DNA of 51,480 nucleotides from contig CAZJPV010000014.1 of assembly GCA_964547985.1 (NCBI GenBank), forward strand, positions 1 to 51,480, written 5' to 3'. The DNA is from JAPLJU01 sp964547985. Its GTDB lineage: Bacteria > Desulfobacterota > Syntrophia > Syntrophales > UBA2192. The notes under the pieces are model-generated. The model saw only the letters and a program-made list of their open reading frames with translations. It was not told the DNA's origin and searched no databases. Below, piece after piece: positions 39,366 through 48,390 of the stretch (its first letter is position 1; each line of letters starts with the position of its first letter). The position numbers were made by a program, and so were the translations under genes.

Positions 39366-41204
39366 ATGGGGAAAAAAGACGAAAGAATTTTAATGGGAAA
39401 TGAGGCTATCGCTCGGGGGCTCGTCGAAAACGGCTGCACCCTCTTTGCCTCCTATCCGGGGACGCCGGCATCGGAGATCCTTCCAGCCGTCGTTCAGTTT
39501 TCTAGGGAGACCGGCGCCCGTCTCCACACCGAGTGGTCCGTCAATGAGAAGGTGGCGTACGAGGTCGCCCTGGCTAACAGTATGGCCGGGCGGCGTTCCG
39601 CCGTGGCCATGAAACAGGTGGGACTCAATGTGGCCTCAGATCCCCTGACACGCTCCGCCTATCTCGGGGTTGTGGGAGGATTCATCGCGGTGGTGGCCGA
39701 CGATCCCGGACCCCACAGCTCCCAGACGGAGCAGGACAGCCGGTTCTTCGCCCAGTTTGCAAAGATTCCCGTCTTCGATCCATCCAGCCCGAGAGAGGCC
39801 AAGGAGATGATCGGGCCGGCCTATGCGCTGTCGGAGAAATACGAAATCCCGGTGATGCTGCGGCCCACGACCCGTATCTGCCATTCCCGGCAGAATATTC
39901 CGTGCGCGGCCCCCCGGGTTTCGTCCGGCAAGGCGGATTTCAAGAAAAACCCCGGGCGGTGGATCGCAACCCCGCAGTTTCTCACGGAACTGCACCGCCT
40001 GCTGAATGAAAAACTGGAAAAGATCTCGCAGGAGGAGACCCTCGCCCCTCGACGCAGCCCGGGCGGCGGGCCCCAGGAAAAAGAGCTCTGTGTCATCTCG
40101 TCAGGGGTCGCCTATGCCCACACCCGGGAGATCCTGGAGGACATGGGCGCTATGGGTGACGTCGACCTTTACCAGGTCGTCATGCCCTATCCACTGAACA
40201 GGGATTTCGTGGGGAGGGTGAATCGCTTATACAAAAAAATTCTCGTCGTCGAAGAGACCTATCCCGTTATTGAAATGCAGCTTTCGAATTCCGTTGCCGA
40301 GGGCAGGCGATCGGGGATCGTACCGGGGCAAGGGGAATTGACCCCCGATGTGATCGAGGAGGTTTTAGAGAAATTCCTCGGGAGGCTTTTACGGGAAAAA
40401 GCCCCGGCCAGGGGGAAGGGCGTTCGCCCGACGCTGTGCGCAGGGTGTCCGCACCGGGCGGCCTTTTATGCTATCAAGGATGCCTTTCCAGAGGGGATCT
40501 TCCCGAGCGACATCGGCTGTTACACCCTCGGCATGAATCTGGGGGCGATTGACACCTGTCACGTCATGGGGGCCTGCATCAGCCAGGGGGCCGGGTTCTA
40601 CCATGCCTATGCCCGTGATGGGAGGGACATGCCGACGATCGTCGTGACCATCGGGGACTCCACTTTCTTCCACGCGGGCATCCCCGCGCTTATCAATGCC
40701 GTGTTTCAGGGGGCAAAGTTCATCCTGGTTATCCTGGACAATGCCACGACGGCCATGACGGGCAGTCAGCCCACGCCCCAGGTCGGTATTCGTGCGGACG
40801 GCCAGAAGGGAACGCCGGTGAGCATCGCGGATCTCGTCAGGGCCTGCGGGGTCCGTTTCATCCGGTCCTGTGACCCCTACGAGACGGGGATGCTTTCGGC
40901 ACTTCTGAAAGCAGCGGACGAATACACCCGGAAAGGCGACGGCGGCATGGCCGTTATCATTGCAAAACACCCCTGCGTTCTGGATCGGGAGGCCGTGAAA
41001 TCCCAGCCCGTCTACAAGGTCCATGTCTCTGAAGATTGCACGGCGTGCCGGCATTGCCTGGATAATTTTGAATGCCCCGCCCTGATCTTTGCGGGGGATC
41101 TGGACCGCGTTGTTGTGGATGACATTCTCTGCATCGGGTGTGGTGTCTGCGAGACCGTTTGCCCCGTCGGTGCCATCGTCGTGGAAAAAGGAGGCAAGGG
41201 TTGA
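39366..41204 (+). CDS. iorA: Indolepyruvate:ferredoxin oxidoreductase alpha subunit (IorA)
   Basis: From ATG 39366 the product is 612 residues. The N-terminal pyruvate:ferredoxin-type domain (LMGNEAIARGLVENGCTLFASYPGTPASEI) is followed by a TPP-binding domain with GDSTFFHAGIPALINAV and NATTAMTG. The C-terminus has two ferredoxin-like 4Fe-4S motifs (CTACRHC....C and CIGCGVCETVCP). With IorB it oxidatively decarboxylates arylpyruvates to aryl-acetyl-CoA, reducing ferredoxin; the reaction is reversible at low potential. Upstream of the ATG the frame stays open to 39288 but runs through the terminator hairpin, so the later start is right. It overlaps iorB by 4 bp. Confidence 0.94.
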   Translation: MGKKDERILMGNEAIARGLVENGCTLFASYPGTPASEILPAVVQFSRETGARLHTEWSVNEKVAYEVALANSMAGRRSAVAMKQVGLNVASDPLTRSAYLGVVGGFIAVVADDPGPHSSQTEQDSRFFAQFAKIPVFDPSSPREAKEMIGPAYALSEKYEIPVMLRPTTRICHSRQNIPCAAPRVSSGKADFKKNPGRWIATPQFLTELHRLLNEKLEKISQEETLAPRRSPGGGPQEKELCVISSGVAYAHTREILEDMGAMGDVDLYQVVMPYPLNRDFVGRVNRLYKKILVVEETYPVIEMQLSNSVAEGRRSGIVPGQGELTPDVIEEVLEKFLGRLLREKAPARGKGVRPTLCAGCPHRAAFYAIKDAFPEGIFPSDIGCYTLGMNLGAIDTCHVMGACISQGAGFYHAYARDGRDMPTIVVTIGDSTFFHAGIPALINAVFQGAKFILVILDNATTAMTGSQPTPQVGIRADGQKGTPVSIADLVRACGVRFIRSCDPYETGMLSALLKAADEYTRKGDGGMAVIIAKHPCVLDREAVKSQPVYKVHVSEDCTACRHCLDNFECPALIFAGDLDRVVVDDILCIGCGVCETVCPVGAIVVEKGGKG

Positions 41205-41707
41205 AGCAGCAGATCATTTTGAGCGGACTGGGCGGGCAGGGGGTCCTCTTCATCACGAGGGTCCTGGCCGAGGCTGCTGTCCTCAAGGGCCTCGAGGTCC
41301 TTACCTCTGAGACCCACGGGATGGCCATGCGGGGGGGAACCGTCATCTCCCACGTCAAGGTGGGGTCGTTCTCAAGCCCCCTGATCCGGTCTGGAAAAGC
41401 CGATTTCGGGATCTTCCTCCACCCCCGGGGTCTCGAGGCGCACCAGGGCTATGTTGCCGGGCGGGACGGCATCTATGTCAATACGGACAAACCCGGCGAA
41501 TATCAAGGGTTCGACGCCACCGGTCTTGCCGCAAGACTGGGCTCTCCCGTCATTACCAATCTGGTCTTCCTGGGTCATGTCGTGAAAACCGCCAAGCTCT
41601 TCTGCGACGAAAGGACCATCCGGGAAGCCATTGAGAAGATATCGCCGTCACGTCAGCTCGAACTGAACGTGAAGGGCTTCGAGACAGGGTTCAAGGGAGA
41701 TCTTTAG
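41201..41707 (+). CDS. iorB: Indolepyruvate:ferredoxin oxidoreductase beta subunit (IorB)
   Basis: A TTG start at 41201, with AAAGGAGG ahead, gives 168 residues; the longer open frame upstream lies inside iorA. The sequence opens IILSGLGGQGVLFITRVLAEAA, the gamma-domain pattern of 2-oxoacid:ferredoxin oxidoreductases, and has MRGGTVISHVKVG. It forms the active complex with IorA. The TTGA overlap couples translation to iorA, and the TRAP genes begin 43 bp downstream on the same strand. Confidence 0.93.
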   Translation: MKQQIILSGLGGQGVLFITRVLAEAAVLKGLEVLTSETHGMAMRGGTVISHVKVGSFSSPLIRSGKADFGIFLHPRGLEAHQGYVAGRDGIYVNTDKPGEYQGFDATGLAARLGSPVITNLVFLGHVVKTAKLFCDERTIREAIEKISPSRQLELNVKGFETGFKGDL

Positions 41708-41750
41708 GCTTATCAACGGTAAAATCATCGTGCAAAAAAAGGAGGTTATC

Positions 41751-42782
41751 ATGAAATCAAGGTTTTTCACGGTTATCGCGAAGGTCCTGGGCCTTGCGCT
41801 GGTGCTCGGCATCATGACGCCGCCGGCGCCGACGGCCCAGGAGATCAAGTTAACCTATGCCAACTTTCCGCCGGCCCAGACCTTTCCCTCTGTCCAGATG
41901 GAGCGGTGGGCCAAGGAGGTCGAGAAGAGAACGAACGGGAAGGTAAAGGTCCAGACCTTTCCGGGGGGGACCCTTCTTCCTGCCAAGAACATATTCGACG
42001 GTGTGATATCCGGAACGGCCGACATCGGTAATTTCGCCATGAGTTACCAGCCGGGACGCTTCCCCGTGTCCGAGGCGGTGGACCTGCCGATGGGGTTTCA
42101 GAGTGCCAAAGTGGCCAGCCTCGTTCTCTATGACCTCATCGAGAAATACAGGCCGAAGGAATTCGAGAAGGTCAAGATCATTACGCTCTTTACCTGCCCG
42201 CCGAATGATTTGATGACGAGCAAACCCGTGAGGTCCCTGGCCGATCTCAAGGGCATGGAGCTTCGCGTCTCCGGTACCGGTGCGGAGGTGATCAAACGAC
42301 TGGGCGGGATCCCGATCGCCATGCCGATGTCGGACACGCCGGAGGCCATCCAGAAGGGCATCGTCAAAGGGATCGTCTCTTCCCTGGAGACCCTGAAGGA
42401 TTTCAACTATGCCGCCTACTGCCCCTATGCCACGGAGACGAACCTGTTCGTGGTGAGCTTCGCCGTGGTCATGAACAGGGAAAAATGGGAGTCTCTTCCC
42501 GCTGATGTGAAAAAAGTCATCGACGACATGAGGCGCGAGCAGGCGGAATGGACGGGGGATTACGTGGACCGTCACGTGAAGGAATCCCTGGCCTGGTCGA
42601 AGGACAAGTACAACCACCAGGTCTTCCAGCTTTCCAAGAAGGACCGGATGGAAATACAGAAATTGGTCCAGCCGATGCTCGATGAATACGCAAAGCGGGC
42701 AGAGGCGCAGGGGGTCCCCGGAAAGAAGATCGTCGGCGACGTTCAGCAACTCAGGAAAAAATACGAGAGGAAGTACCGGTAA
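41751..42782 (+). CDS. dctP: TRAP transporter substrate-binding protein (DctP)
   Basis: The ATG at 41751 (AGGAGG six bases upstream) gives 343 residues. Signal peptide about 1-29. The periplasmic-binding domain has the family's PGGTLLPAKNIFDGVISGTADIG and LADLKGMELRVSGTGAEVIKRLGG, whose Arg172 sits where DctP proteins bind the ligand carboxylate. It delivers a carboxylate solute to DctQM. The placement straight after iorAB suggests an aryl or 2-oxo acid ligand, but DctP ligands cannot be predicted from sequence by eye. Confidence 0.93.
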   Translation: MKSRFFTVIAKVLGLALVLGIMTPPAPTAQEIKLTYANFPPAQTFPSVQMERWAKEVEKRTNGKVKVQTFPGGTLLPAKNIFDGVISGTADIGNFAMSYQPGRFPVSEAVDLPMGFQSAKVASLVLYDLIEKYRPKEFEKVKIITLFTCPPNDLMTSKPVRSLADLKGMELRVSGTGAEVIKRLGGIPIAMPMSDTPEAIQKGIVKGIVSSLETLKDFNYAAYCPYATETNLFVVSFAVVMNREKWESLPADVKKVIDDMRREQAEWTGDYVDRHVKESLAWSKDKYNHQVFQLSKKDRMEIQKLVQPMLDEYAKRAEAQGVPGKKIVGDVQQLRKKYERKYR

Positions 42783-42790
42783 GGTAATCC

Positions 42791-43297
42791 ATGGAACACC
42801 TGTTCGGTTACGTCGAGCAGTTCAACAGGCTCCTCAACAAGTTTTTCATGATCACAGGCGGCGTCGCCGTCCTGGCGCTCATGTCCCTTGCCACGGGCAA
42901 TGTGATGCTTCGCATCTTTCACCTGCCCTACAGCGGGGCCTATGAGCTGATATCCTTTCTGGGCGCCGTGGTCATTGCCTCGGCGCTCGGGTATACCCAG
43001 ATACGCCACGACCACATCATCGTCGACATCATTACGGAACGCTATTCGGAAAAAACGGCGGAAATTGTCGAGGGCCTGGCCGGCCTGGTAATGGCCTTCT
43101 TCTTTGCTCTGGTGGCCTGGCAGATATGGCTGTGGGGCGTGAAGATCCAGGTATCGGGAGAGGTGTCGGAGACCCTGAAGGTCATCTATCATCCCTATGT
43201 CTTTATGGTCTCCGCCGGGTTTGCCGCAGCCGCATTGACGGCCCTTCTTGATTTCGTCAAGGACCTTCTCCTCTATGCGGGGGTTTTGAAAAAATGA
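42791..43297 (+). CDS. dctQ: TRAP transporter small permease (DctQ)
   Basis: This 168-residue protein has four hydrophobic helices (about 18-38, 52-72, 92-114 and 131-153), as expected for DctQ. YSGAYELISFLGAVVIASALGYTQ is a typical DctQ helix 2 segment. It starts 8 bp after dctP and overlaps dctM by 4 bp. The small subunit packs against DctM in the inner membrane and is needed for transport. Confidence 0.9.
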   Translation: MEHLFGYVEQFNRLLNKFFMITGGVAVLALMSLATGNVMLRIFHLPYSGAYELISFLGAVVIASALGYTQIRHDHIIVDIITERYSEKTAEIVEGLAGLVMAFFFALVAWQIWLWGVKIQVSGEVSETLKVIYHPYVFMVSAGFAAAALTALLDFVKDLLLYAGVLKK

Positions 43298-44601
43298 GCG
43301 GACCCATTGTCGGTGTCTTCGGTATTCTCGTCATGTTCACGGTGCTGCTCCTTTTCCGGATCCCCGCCGGGTACACCATGGCCATTGTAGGATTTCTGGG
43401 CATGGTCTATGTGACCGGTTTGAAGGCCGCCCTTGGCATGATCGGGTCCGAGATGTGGAACATCTTTTCAAACTACGGACTCACCGTCATCCCCATGTTC
43501 ATCCTGGTCGGGGAGTTCATCCATTATGCCCGCTACAATGACAGCCTCTATAATGCCACGTATCGCTGGTTCGGTCATTTCCGGGGAGGACTGGCCCTGA
43601 CGACCATCATGGCCTGTGCCGCCTTTTCGGCGATTAGCGGTTCCAACACCGCCACGGCGGCGACCATGAGCAAGGTGGCCATACCGGCCATGAAGAAATA
43701 CAACTATCATCCGATCCTCAGCGCAGGGTCCGTGGCCGCCGGGGCGACCCTCGGCGTCCTCATTCCCCCGAGCATCGTTCTCGTCGTTTACGGGGTGTAC
43801 ACAGGCCAATCCATCGGAAAGCTGTTCTGGGGAAACGTCATTCCCAGTGTCATTTTGACGGTTCTCATCGCGGCGACGGTTTTATTCATCTGCTACCGCC
43901 ATCCGGACTGGGGGCCGAAGGCGCCGAAAAGTACCTGGCGGGAGCGGTTCAAGTCTCTCAACGAGGCTGTGGACATCCTGATTCTTTTTGGGATCATCAT
44001 GTACGCCCTCTTCACGGGGGTCGTGACGGCGACGGAGGCAGCGGCGGCCAGCTGCGCTCTGGGCCTTCTGATCTGTCTGCTGCGAAGAAAGCTGACGAAG
44101 CAGGGCTTCATCTCTTCTTTGGTGGACACCCTGCGGATTTCCTGCATGGTCTTCGTCATCGTGGCGGGCGCCGTCGTTTTCGGCCGCTTTCTCACGGTGA
44201 CCAGGCTCCCCTATGAGGCGGCGGCCTGGATCGGAGCCCTCAACCTTCCCAACTGGATGATGCTCTGGGTGGTCCTCTGCTGTTACATCGTCGGCGGGTG
44301 CATCATGGACGCACTGGCCTTTCTCCTGGTTTCGCTCCCCATCTTTTTCCCCTTGATCATCCAGATGGGATATGATCCGATCTGGTTCGGTCAGGTGATC
44401 ACCATTGTGACGACCATGGGTTCCATCATGCCCCCCGTGGGGATCTGCAGTTACGTCGTTCACGGGATGGCCAGGGATATACCGCTGGCTACCGTATTTC
44501 GAGGGGGGATGTACTACATTCCGTCATATATTCTGTCGATTGCCCTTCTGATGGCCTCCCCGTACTGGACGGTCCTCGTGCTGTCCAATCTCGTCCGGTA
44601 G
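43294..44601 (+). CDS. dctM: TRAP transporter large permease (DctM)
   Basis: This 435-residue protein has about 12 membrane helices and the usual length. Family motifs: FRIPAGYTMAIVGFLGM near the start, IPMFILVGEFIHYA, SGSNTATAATMSKVAIPAMKKYNYHP and GATLGVLIPPSIVLVVYGVYTGQSIGKLF. It is the Na+-coupled inner-membrane transporter of the DctPQM system. The downstream gap to 44861 holds no supported gene or clear terminator. Confidence 0.94.
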   Translation: MSGPIVGVFGILVMFTVLLLFRIPAGYTMAIVGFLGMVYVTGLKAALGMIGSEMWNIFSNYGLTVIPMFILVGEFIHYARYNDSLYNATYRWFGHFRGGLALTTIMACAAFSAISGSNTATAATMSKVAIPAMKKYNYHPILSAGSVAAGATLGVLIPPSIVLVVYGVYTGQSIGKLFWGNVIPSVILTVLIAATVLFICYRHPDWGPKAPKSTWRERFKSLNEAVDILILFGIIMYALFTGVVTATEAAAASCALGLLICLLRRKLTKQGFISSLVDTLRISCMVFVIVAGAVVFGRFLTVTRLPYEAAAWIGALNLPNWMMLWVVLCCYIVGGCIMDALAFLLVSLPIFFPLIIQMGYDPIWFGQVITIVTTMGSIMPPVGICSYVVHGMARDIPLATVFRGGMYYIPSYILSIALLMASPYWTVLVLSNLVR

Positions 44602-44861
44602 GCGGCGAATCGGACCTCACGGTCGAAACGAGGGGGATGAAGTCCCATCGGGAGAAATTGCCTTTGGGGACGATTGGTGATCATCCGGATTCGTCGTTGA
44701 GGTTTCAAAATCGGAGCGAACGGGAATGAGGCATTGACAGATGAGATGATGCTGCGAAAGGATTGTCAGAGGCGGATGTTCAACGCTTGCGATTTTGATC
44801 TTTCTGGCCGTGCTCGTATTTTTTCTTGCCGGCATCCCGGGTGCGTGTGAAAACAGGGCAG

Positions 44862-45527
44862 CTAAGGAAGGTAGTGGATGAGACTCGATGCCCGTTCGAT
44901 GATGAGATCGGCGCCGGCCTCGAGCAGCGAGTCCGCCTTGGAGTAACCCGTCAGGACGCCGATGGTGTAGGCCCCCACATCCTTGCCGATACGGATGTCC
45001 ATCGGGTGATCACCCACCATGGCGGCCTCTTCCGGCCGTGCATTCAGGATCTTCAGGGCAAACAGGATATGGTCCGGGTGGGGCTTCACCCGGATGGCCG
45101 CCTCCCGGGTGACAACGGCATCACAGAAGGAACGAATGTCCGGAAAGATGATGCGGACGGCCTCCCAGCAGTTGCGGGTCACGATCCCCGTCCCGATTTT
45201 CCTTTCCCTCAAGGCGCTGAGCATTTCTCTCACGCCCGAGAAGATCTCTCCCGACCTTGCCCCCTCGATTTCGATACCGGCAATCATCTGCATGGCCTTT
45301 TCGGTGAAGTCTATCTCGCAGCCGGGACGATGGCGGGAGATCAAATCCGCGCCGGTCCGGATCATCTCGAGAACGAAGAGGTCCCCCAGGCCGTCCGTGG
45401 GCGCCTGGTAGGCGGAAACAAGATTCAGCACGGACTGGCGCATCTCCTTGAAATCGATGTTGAGCCTGGCCAGTGTCCCGTCGAAGTCAAACAGGACGGT
45501 TTTTAGGTGACGATCGATTCTTTTCAT
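44862..45527 (-). CDS. HAD hydrolase, phosphoglycolate-phosphatase-like
   Basis: This 221-residue HAD protein has Asp14/Asp16 in VLFDFDGTLA, a helical cap, motif II TGIVTRN, the motif III Lys in RVKPHPDHI and motif IV VGDHPMDIRIG. The layout resembles Gph/PGPase-type phosphatases that remove phosphate from glycolate or other small metabolites; exact substrate unknown. It has no co-transcribed partner and is convergent with the TRAP operon across a 260 bp spacer. Confidence 0.87.
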   Translation of the reverse strand: MKRIDRHLKTVLFDFDGTLARLNIDFKEMRQSVLNLVSAYQAPTDGLGDLFVLEMIRTGADLISRHRPGCEIDFTEKAMQMIAGIEIEGARSGEIFSGVREMLSALRERKIGTGIVTRNCWEAVRIIFPDIRSFCDAVVTREAAIRVKPHPDHILFALKILNARPEEAAMVGDHPMDIRIGKDVGAYTIGVLTGYSKADSLLEAGADLIIERASSLIHYLP

Positions 45528-45647
45528 GGTCTCTCACTCGTTTCGAGATACTGCCCGATCCGCCGGCGGGGCTCAGCCATTCTTTCAACCGGATGGGTAC
45601 GGGAAAACCGAAGCGGCCCCTCTCCTCCCCGATCGTGTTCTCACCTT

Positions 45648-46511
45648 TCAGGCCCTTCTGGTATCCCCCGTGATGTAATTTTCAAAAAGACTTTTTTTGA
45701 TGACCCTGTCGGACCCATAAAGGGGGGGAGCGAAATCGAAGACCGTCCTGATGAAGTTCATGAGGATGTTCATCGTGGCTCCCCAGAGGATTTCACTGAC
45801 TCCCGTCCGATCGTGGTGAATCAGGCAGGGGAAGTCCCGTATTCTCTCGATGGGGCCTCTCATGGGGATGAAGGTCTCGACGGCGACGGTGCCGTAGTTC
45901 TCGGCCAGGAAAAAGTCCCGAAGGGGAATTTCAACGACCTTTTCAACCTCCCAGTTGGGCCTGCAGACCCATTCGTCTTTTACAAACCCCACGAGGGGGA
46001 AGATGCTCCGCCTGAATACGATGAGGTCGGTGGACGGCAGGGGTCCCAGGAACCGGACATTGAGGGGATTGAGCCTGATTTCTTCCCAGCTTTCCCTGAG
46101 CGCGTTGGTGAAGAAGAGAGACAGGGCCCGAAAAGCATCGGACGGCCTTTGCCTTGCGTACGCTAAGGATTTTCCCCGCATGATCGGTAAAAGACCCGTT
46201 GAGACCAAAGGGGACAGGAGGGAATCGACGAAAAGGTGAAGCATCCCGCCCGGGCAGCTGAGATCACCGGGTTGCGGGACGCTGGCGGATCGCTTGATCA
46301 ATTGAAAGACGAATTCGCCCTGATGCCCCGCCTGCGCTGTCCCGGCTTTTCGGTAGAAAAGAAGAACGAGGACCCCGGCGGCGCGCCAGTCATCCTCCCC
46401 TTCGCCTTGATAGGCCTTCATCTTTTCGGCATAGTCGACAGGCGTCCGGGCCAGCTTCTCGACGATCAGATCCAGTATTTTTTCTTTTTCGGAAAGGATG
46501 GAAAGATCCAT
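45648..46511 (-). CDS. Nudix hydrolase, CoA-pyrophosphatase-like, with an expanded Nudix box
   Basis: This is a 287-residue protein, longer than typical NudL. LIKRSASVPQPGDLSCPGGM (about 71-90) resembles the UPF0035 motif preceding the Nudix box, and the box ends with ALRESWEEIRL (Arg139-Glu144). In ordinary CoA pyrophosphatases the GG and RExxEE parts are about 15 residues apart; here about 50 residues separate them, so an insertion of roughly 35 residues interrupts the box. The core catalytic Glu residues remain. Predicted to hydrolyse CoA or a nucleotide diphosphate derivative. It lies 60 bp downstream of the YheT-like gene on the same strand. Confidence 0.8.
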   Translation of the reverse strand: MDLSILSEKEKILDLIVEKLARTPVDYAEKMKAYQGEGEDDWRAAGVLVLLFYRKAGTAQAGHQGEFVFQLIKRSASVPQPGDLSCPGGMLHLFVDSLLSPLVSTGLLPIMRGKSLAYARQRPSDAFRALSLFFTNALRESWEEIRLNPLNVRFLGPLPSTDLIVFRRSIFPLVGFVKDEWVCRPNWEVEKVVEIPLRDFFLAENYGTVAVETFIPMRGPIERIRDFPCLIHHDRTGVSEILWGATMNILMNFIRTVFDFAPPLYGSDRVIKKSLFENYITGDTRRA

Positions 46512-46571
46512 GATGCGCTACAGGGGGTTATCGGCCTCCTCTTTTGTATAATATGGCATAAATTTAATTTG

Positions 46572-47546
46572 TCAAAAAGCCCATTCTTTCAGCTTCCGAT
46601 CGATGTATCGCTCATACCAGCAACCCATCGGAAAGGGGTCCAGAAAACCGCAGTGTCCCCCGTATCGCTGGAGGGACAACGTAAGATGTCTGTTCCCTCG
46701 GAGAGTGTGGAAATCGTCGGCGGGGATGACAGGGTCGTCCGCGGACGCAATGATATGGGCGGGAACGGTGAGATCGCCGAACATGTCTCCACTCAGTGTA
46801 TAGGTCTTAAAGTATTCCTGATGGTTCCGAAAAGGGGAATATCGGGGGATGACGGCATCGGTTATTTCCATGCAGGTATTGTATTGCAGGACGTCATCAA
46901 ACTGATATCTGGCCGGGAAGAGAGCCTGTTTTCTTCTCAAAGAGTTCTTCCATTTCTTCACAAAATAATGACGATATAAGGAAAAGCCGTTGTCAATTGC
47001 CAGGGTGGCTCGGTGGGGGTTCAATACAGGGCTGATGGCAAAAACGTGGGTGAGGTTTGGGATGGGCATGGCGGTATGCCTCCGGGCGATTCTCAGAGCG
47101 AAGTTACCGCCCAGGGAAAAACCGATGATGATGCAGGGCCCGCCGTTGGAGAGGTTCGAGATGAAATGGGCGGCTCGGAATACCTCGTCAATCAGGGCGC
47201 TGTGAAAAAGGCCTTCGTTCAGATGATGGCTGTCTCCGTGGTCCCTCAGGTTGAGGCGGAAAATGTCAAAATCTCTCTCGAAGAGGTACCTCCCCGTGTG
47301 CCGGATGTAGGTGGACTCCGAGCTTCCTTCCCACCCGTGAAGAAGAAGCACGAGGCCTCGAGGTTCCCCTCGGAGCCGGCGCGACAGATAACCCCGGAGT
47401 CGGACACCGTCTCCCGCGTCGATGATCTTTTCCGCGGCACAGTCGGCCATCGGGTCTTTGCCCATGGCCCTGATCCGGAGGCTTGAAAAGATGCTTTGCA
47501 GATGAGGATTTCTGGCCCAGGGTTTCGGCTTAAAGTGATCTTCCAT
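46572..47546 (-). CDS. YheT-family alpha/beta hydrolase
   Basis: This 324-residue hydrolase matches the YheT/UPF0017 group. It opens with KPWARNPHLQSIFSSL (the family's N-terminal NPHLQT motif), then oxyanion strand LLLHGWEGSS, nucleophile Ser144 in IGFSLGGN, acid Asp270 or Asp271 in ASADDPVIP, and His298 in YGGHCGF. Cytoplasmic. Family substrates are poorly known, with ester or lipid hydrolysis presumed. The Nudix gene follows by 60 bp. Confidence 0.9.
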   Translation of the reverse strand: MEDHFKPKPWARNPHLQSIFSSLRIRAMGKDPMADCAAEKIIDAGDGVRLRGYLSRRLRGEPRGLVLLLHGWEGSSESTYIRHTGRYLFERDFDIFRLNLRDHGDSHHLNEGLFHSALIDEVFRAAHFISNLSNGGPCIIIGFSLGGNFALRIARRHTAMPIPNLTHVFAISPVLNPHRATLAIDNGFSLYRHYFVKKWKNSLRRKQALFPARYQFDDVLQYNTCMEITDAVIPRYSPFRNHQEYFKTYTLSGDMFGDLTVPAHIIASADDPVIPADDFHTLRGNRHLTLSLQRYGGHCGFLDPFPMGCWYERYIDRKLKEWAF

Positions 47547-47569
47547 TCAATGTAACGATCAAAAATATT

Positions 47570-48250
47570 TTATCGGGGGTGACCGACAGGGATCAAATAA
47601 AGCGGCCGATGATCACCGGGAAGGCCGAGGGCTTTCTGGACCGGGTCATCGTAGAAGGCCCCGACGGGCACGGCACCCAGTCCCAGTGCCGTCGCCTGCA
47701 AAAGGATGTTCTGAGCCGCGTGACCGGCCTCCATGGCGATGTAACGTTCGGCGCGGGGACCGTATTTTCCCGACGTTCTTTCATGGACAGCCGTCAGGAC
47801 GATCACAGCCGGGGCATCACGGGTGCATGCCTGTCCGAGGGCGGCCTGACAGAGGTCCTTCAGGAGATTCTGACTGGATAAGCGGACCAGTTGATGCCGG
47901 GCGGGCAGGTAGTGGAAAAATCCCTCTGCCGTGGCCAGATAGACCTCCAGGGGGTAAAGGGCGCCCGCCGACGGGGCGGCCCGGCCTCCCCATTTTCTCG
48001 TCACGCCCTGAGCGGCCCAGAGGAGCTGAGAGGTCTCCTGCAGAGTGAGAGGTTTGGACGTGAAGTTTCTGACCGATTCCCGCCGCAGGATGGTTTCTTC
48101 CAGCGACGTCTTACCCGTATGGACGGGCCTGGGGAGCTGAATAACCTTGTCTTGATTCATCGCCGATCCCGTGCTGAGCCATCCGAAGCCTATGATCACG
48201 AAAACCGCAAGACATCGTCCGGGAAAAATCCGGCCATCTCTTTTATTCAT
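47570..48250 (-). CDS. Secreted SagB/ThcOx-type nitroreductase-family protein
   Basis: This 226-residue protein has an N-terminal signal sequence (GRCLAVFVIIGFGWLSTGSA), then ETILRRESVRNFTSKPLTLQETSQLLWAAQGV and PSAGALYPLEVY. The SAGALYP signature identifies the SagB/ThcOx FMN-dependent dehydrogenase group. C-terminal NILLQATALGLGAVPVGAF is the dimer helix. In peptide maturation SagB oxidises azolines, but here there is no SagC/D or YcaO gene and the protein is probably exported, so a different oxidoreductase function is likely. It stands between the YheT-like gene and a divergent small membrane protein. Confidence 0.85.
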   Translation of the reverse strand: MNKRDGRIFPGRCLAVFVIIGFGWLSTGSAMNQDKVIQLPRPVHTGKTSLEETILRRESVRNFTSKPLTLQETSQLLWAAQGVTRKWGGRAAPSAGALYPLEVYLATAEGFFHYLPARHQLVRLSSQNLLKDLCQAALGQACTRDAPAVIVLTAVHERTSGKYGPRAERYIAMEAGHAAQNILLQATALGLGAVPVGAFYDDPVQKALGLPGDHRPLYLIPVGHPR

Positions 48251-48390
48251 AAGTCTTAAAGTGCGTCTATTTTCGCTGAGCCTAACACAGTTGCCTTATA
48301 TTTTTAACTTTTTTTCTGGATCGTTCTGTTGTATACATCCCGGACGCTGTCTCCGGTGATTCAGGGACCGGGGCGTGTGTTGCAAAAAGC

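Noticed and set aside
44745..44882. Short hydrophobic frame between dctM and the HAD gene (STLAILIFLAVLVFFLAG...)
   Set aside because: It resembles a signal peptide or membrane helix, but no ATG, GTG or TTG start fits ahead of it and it stops after about 43 codons.
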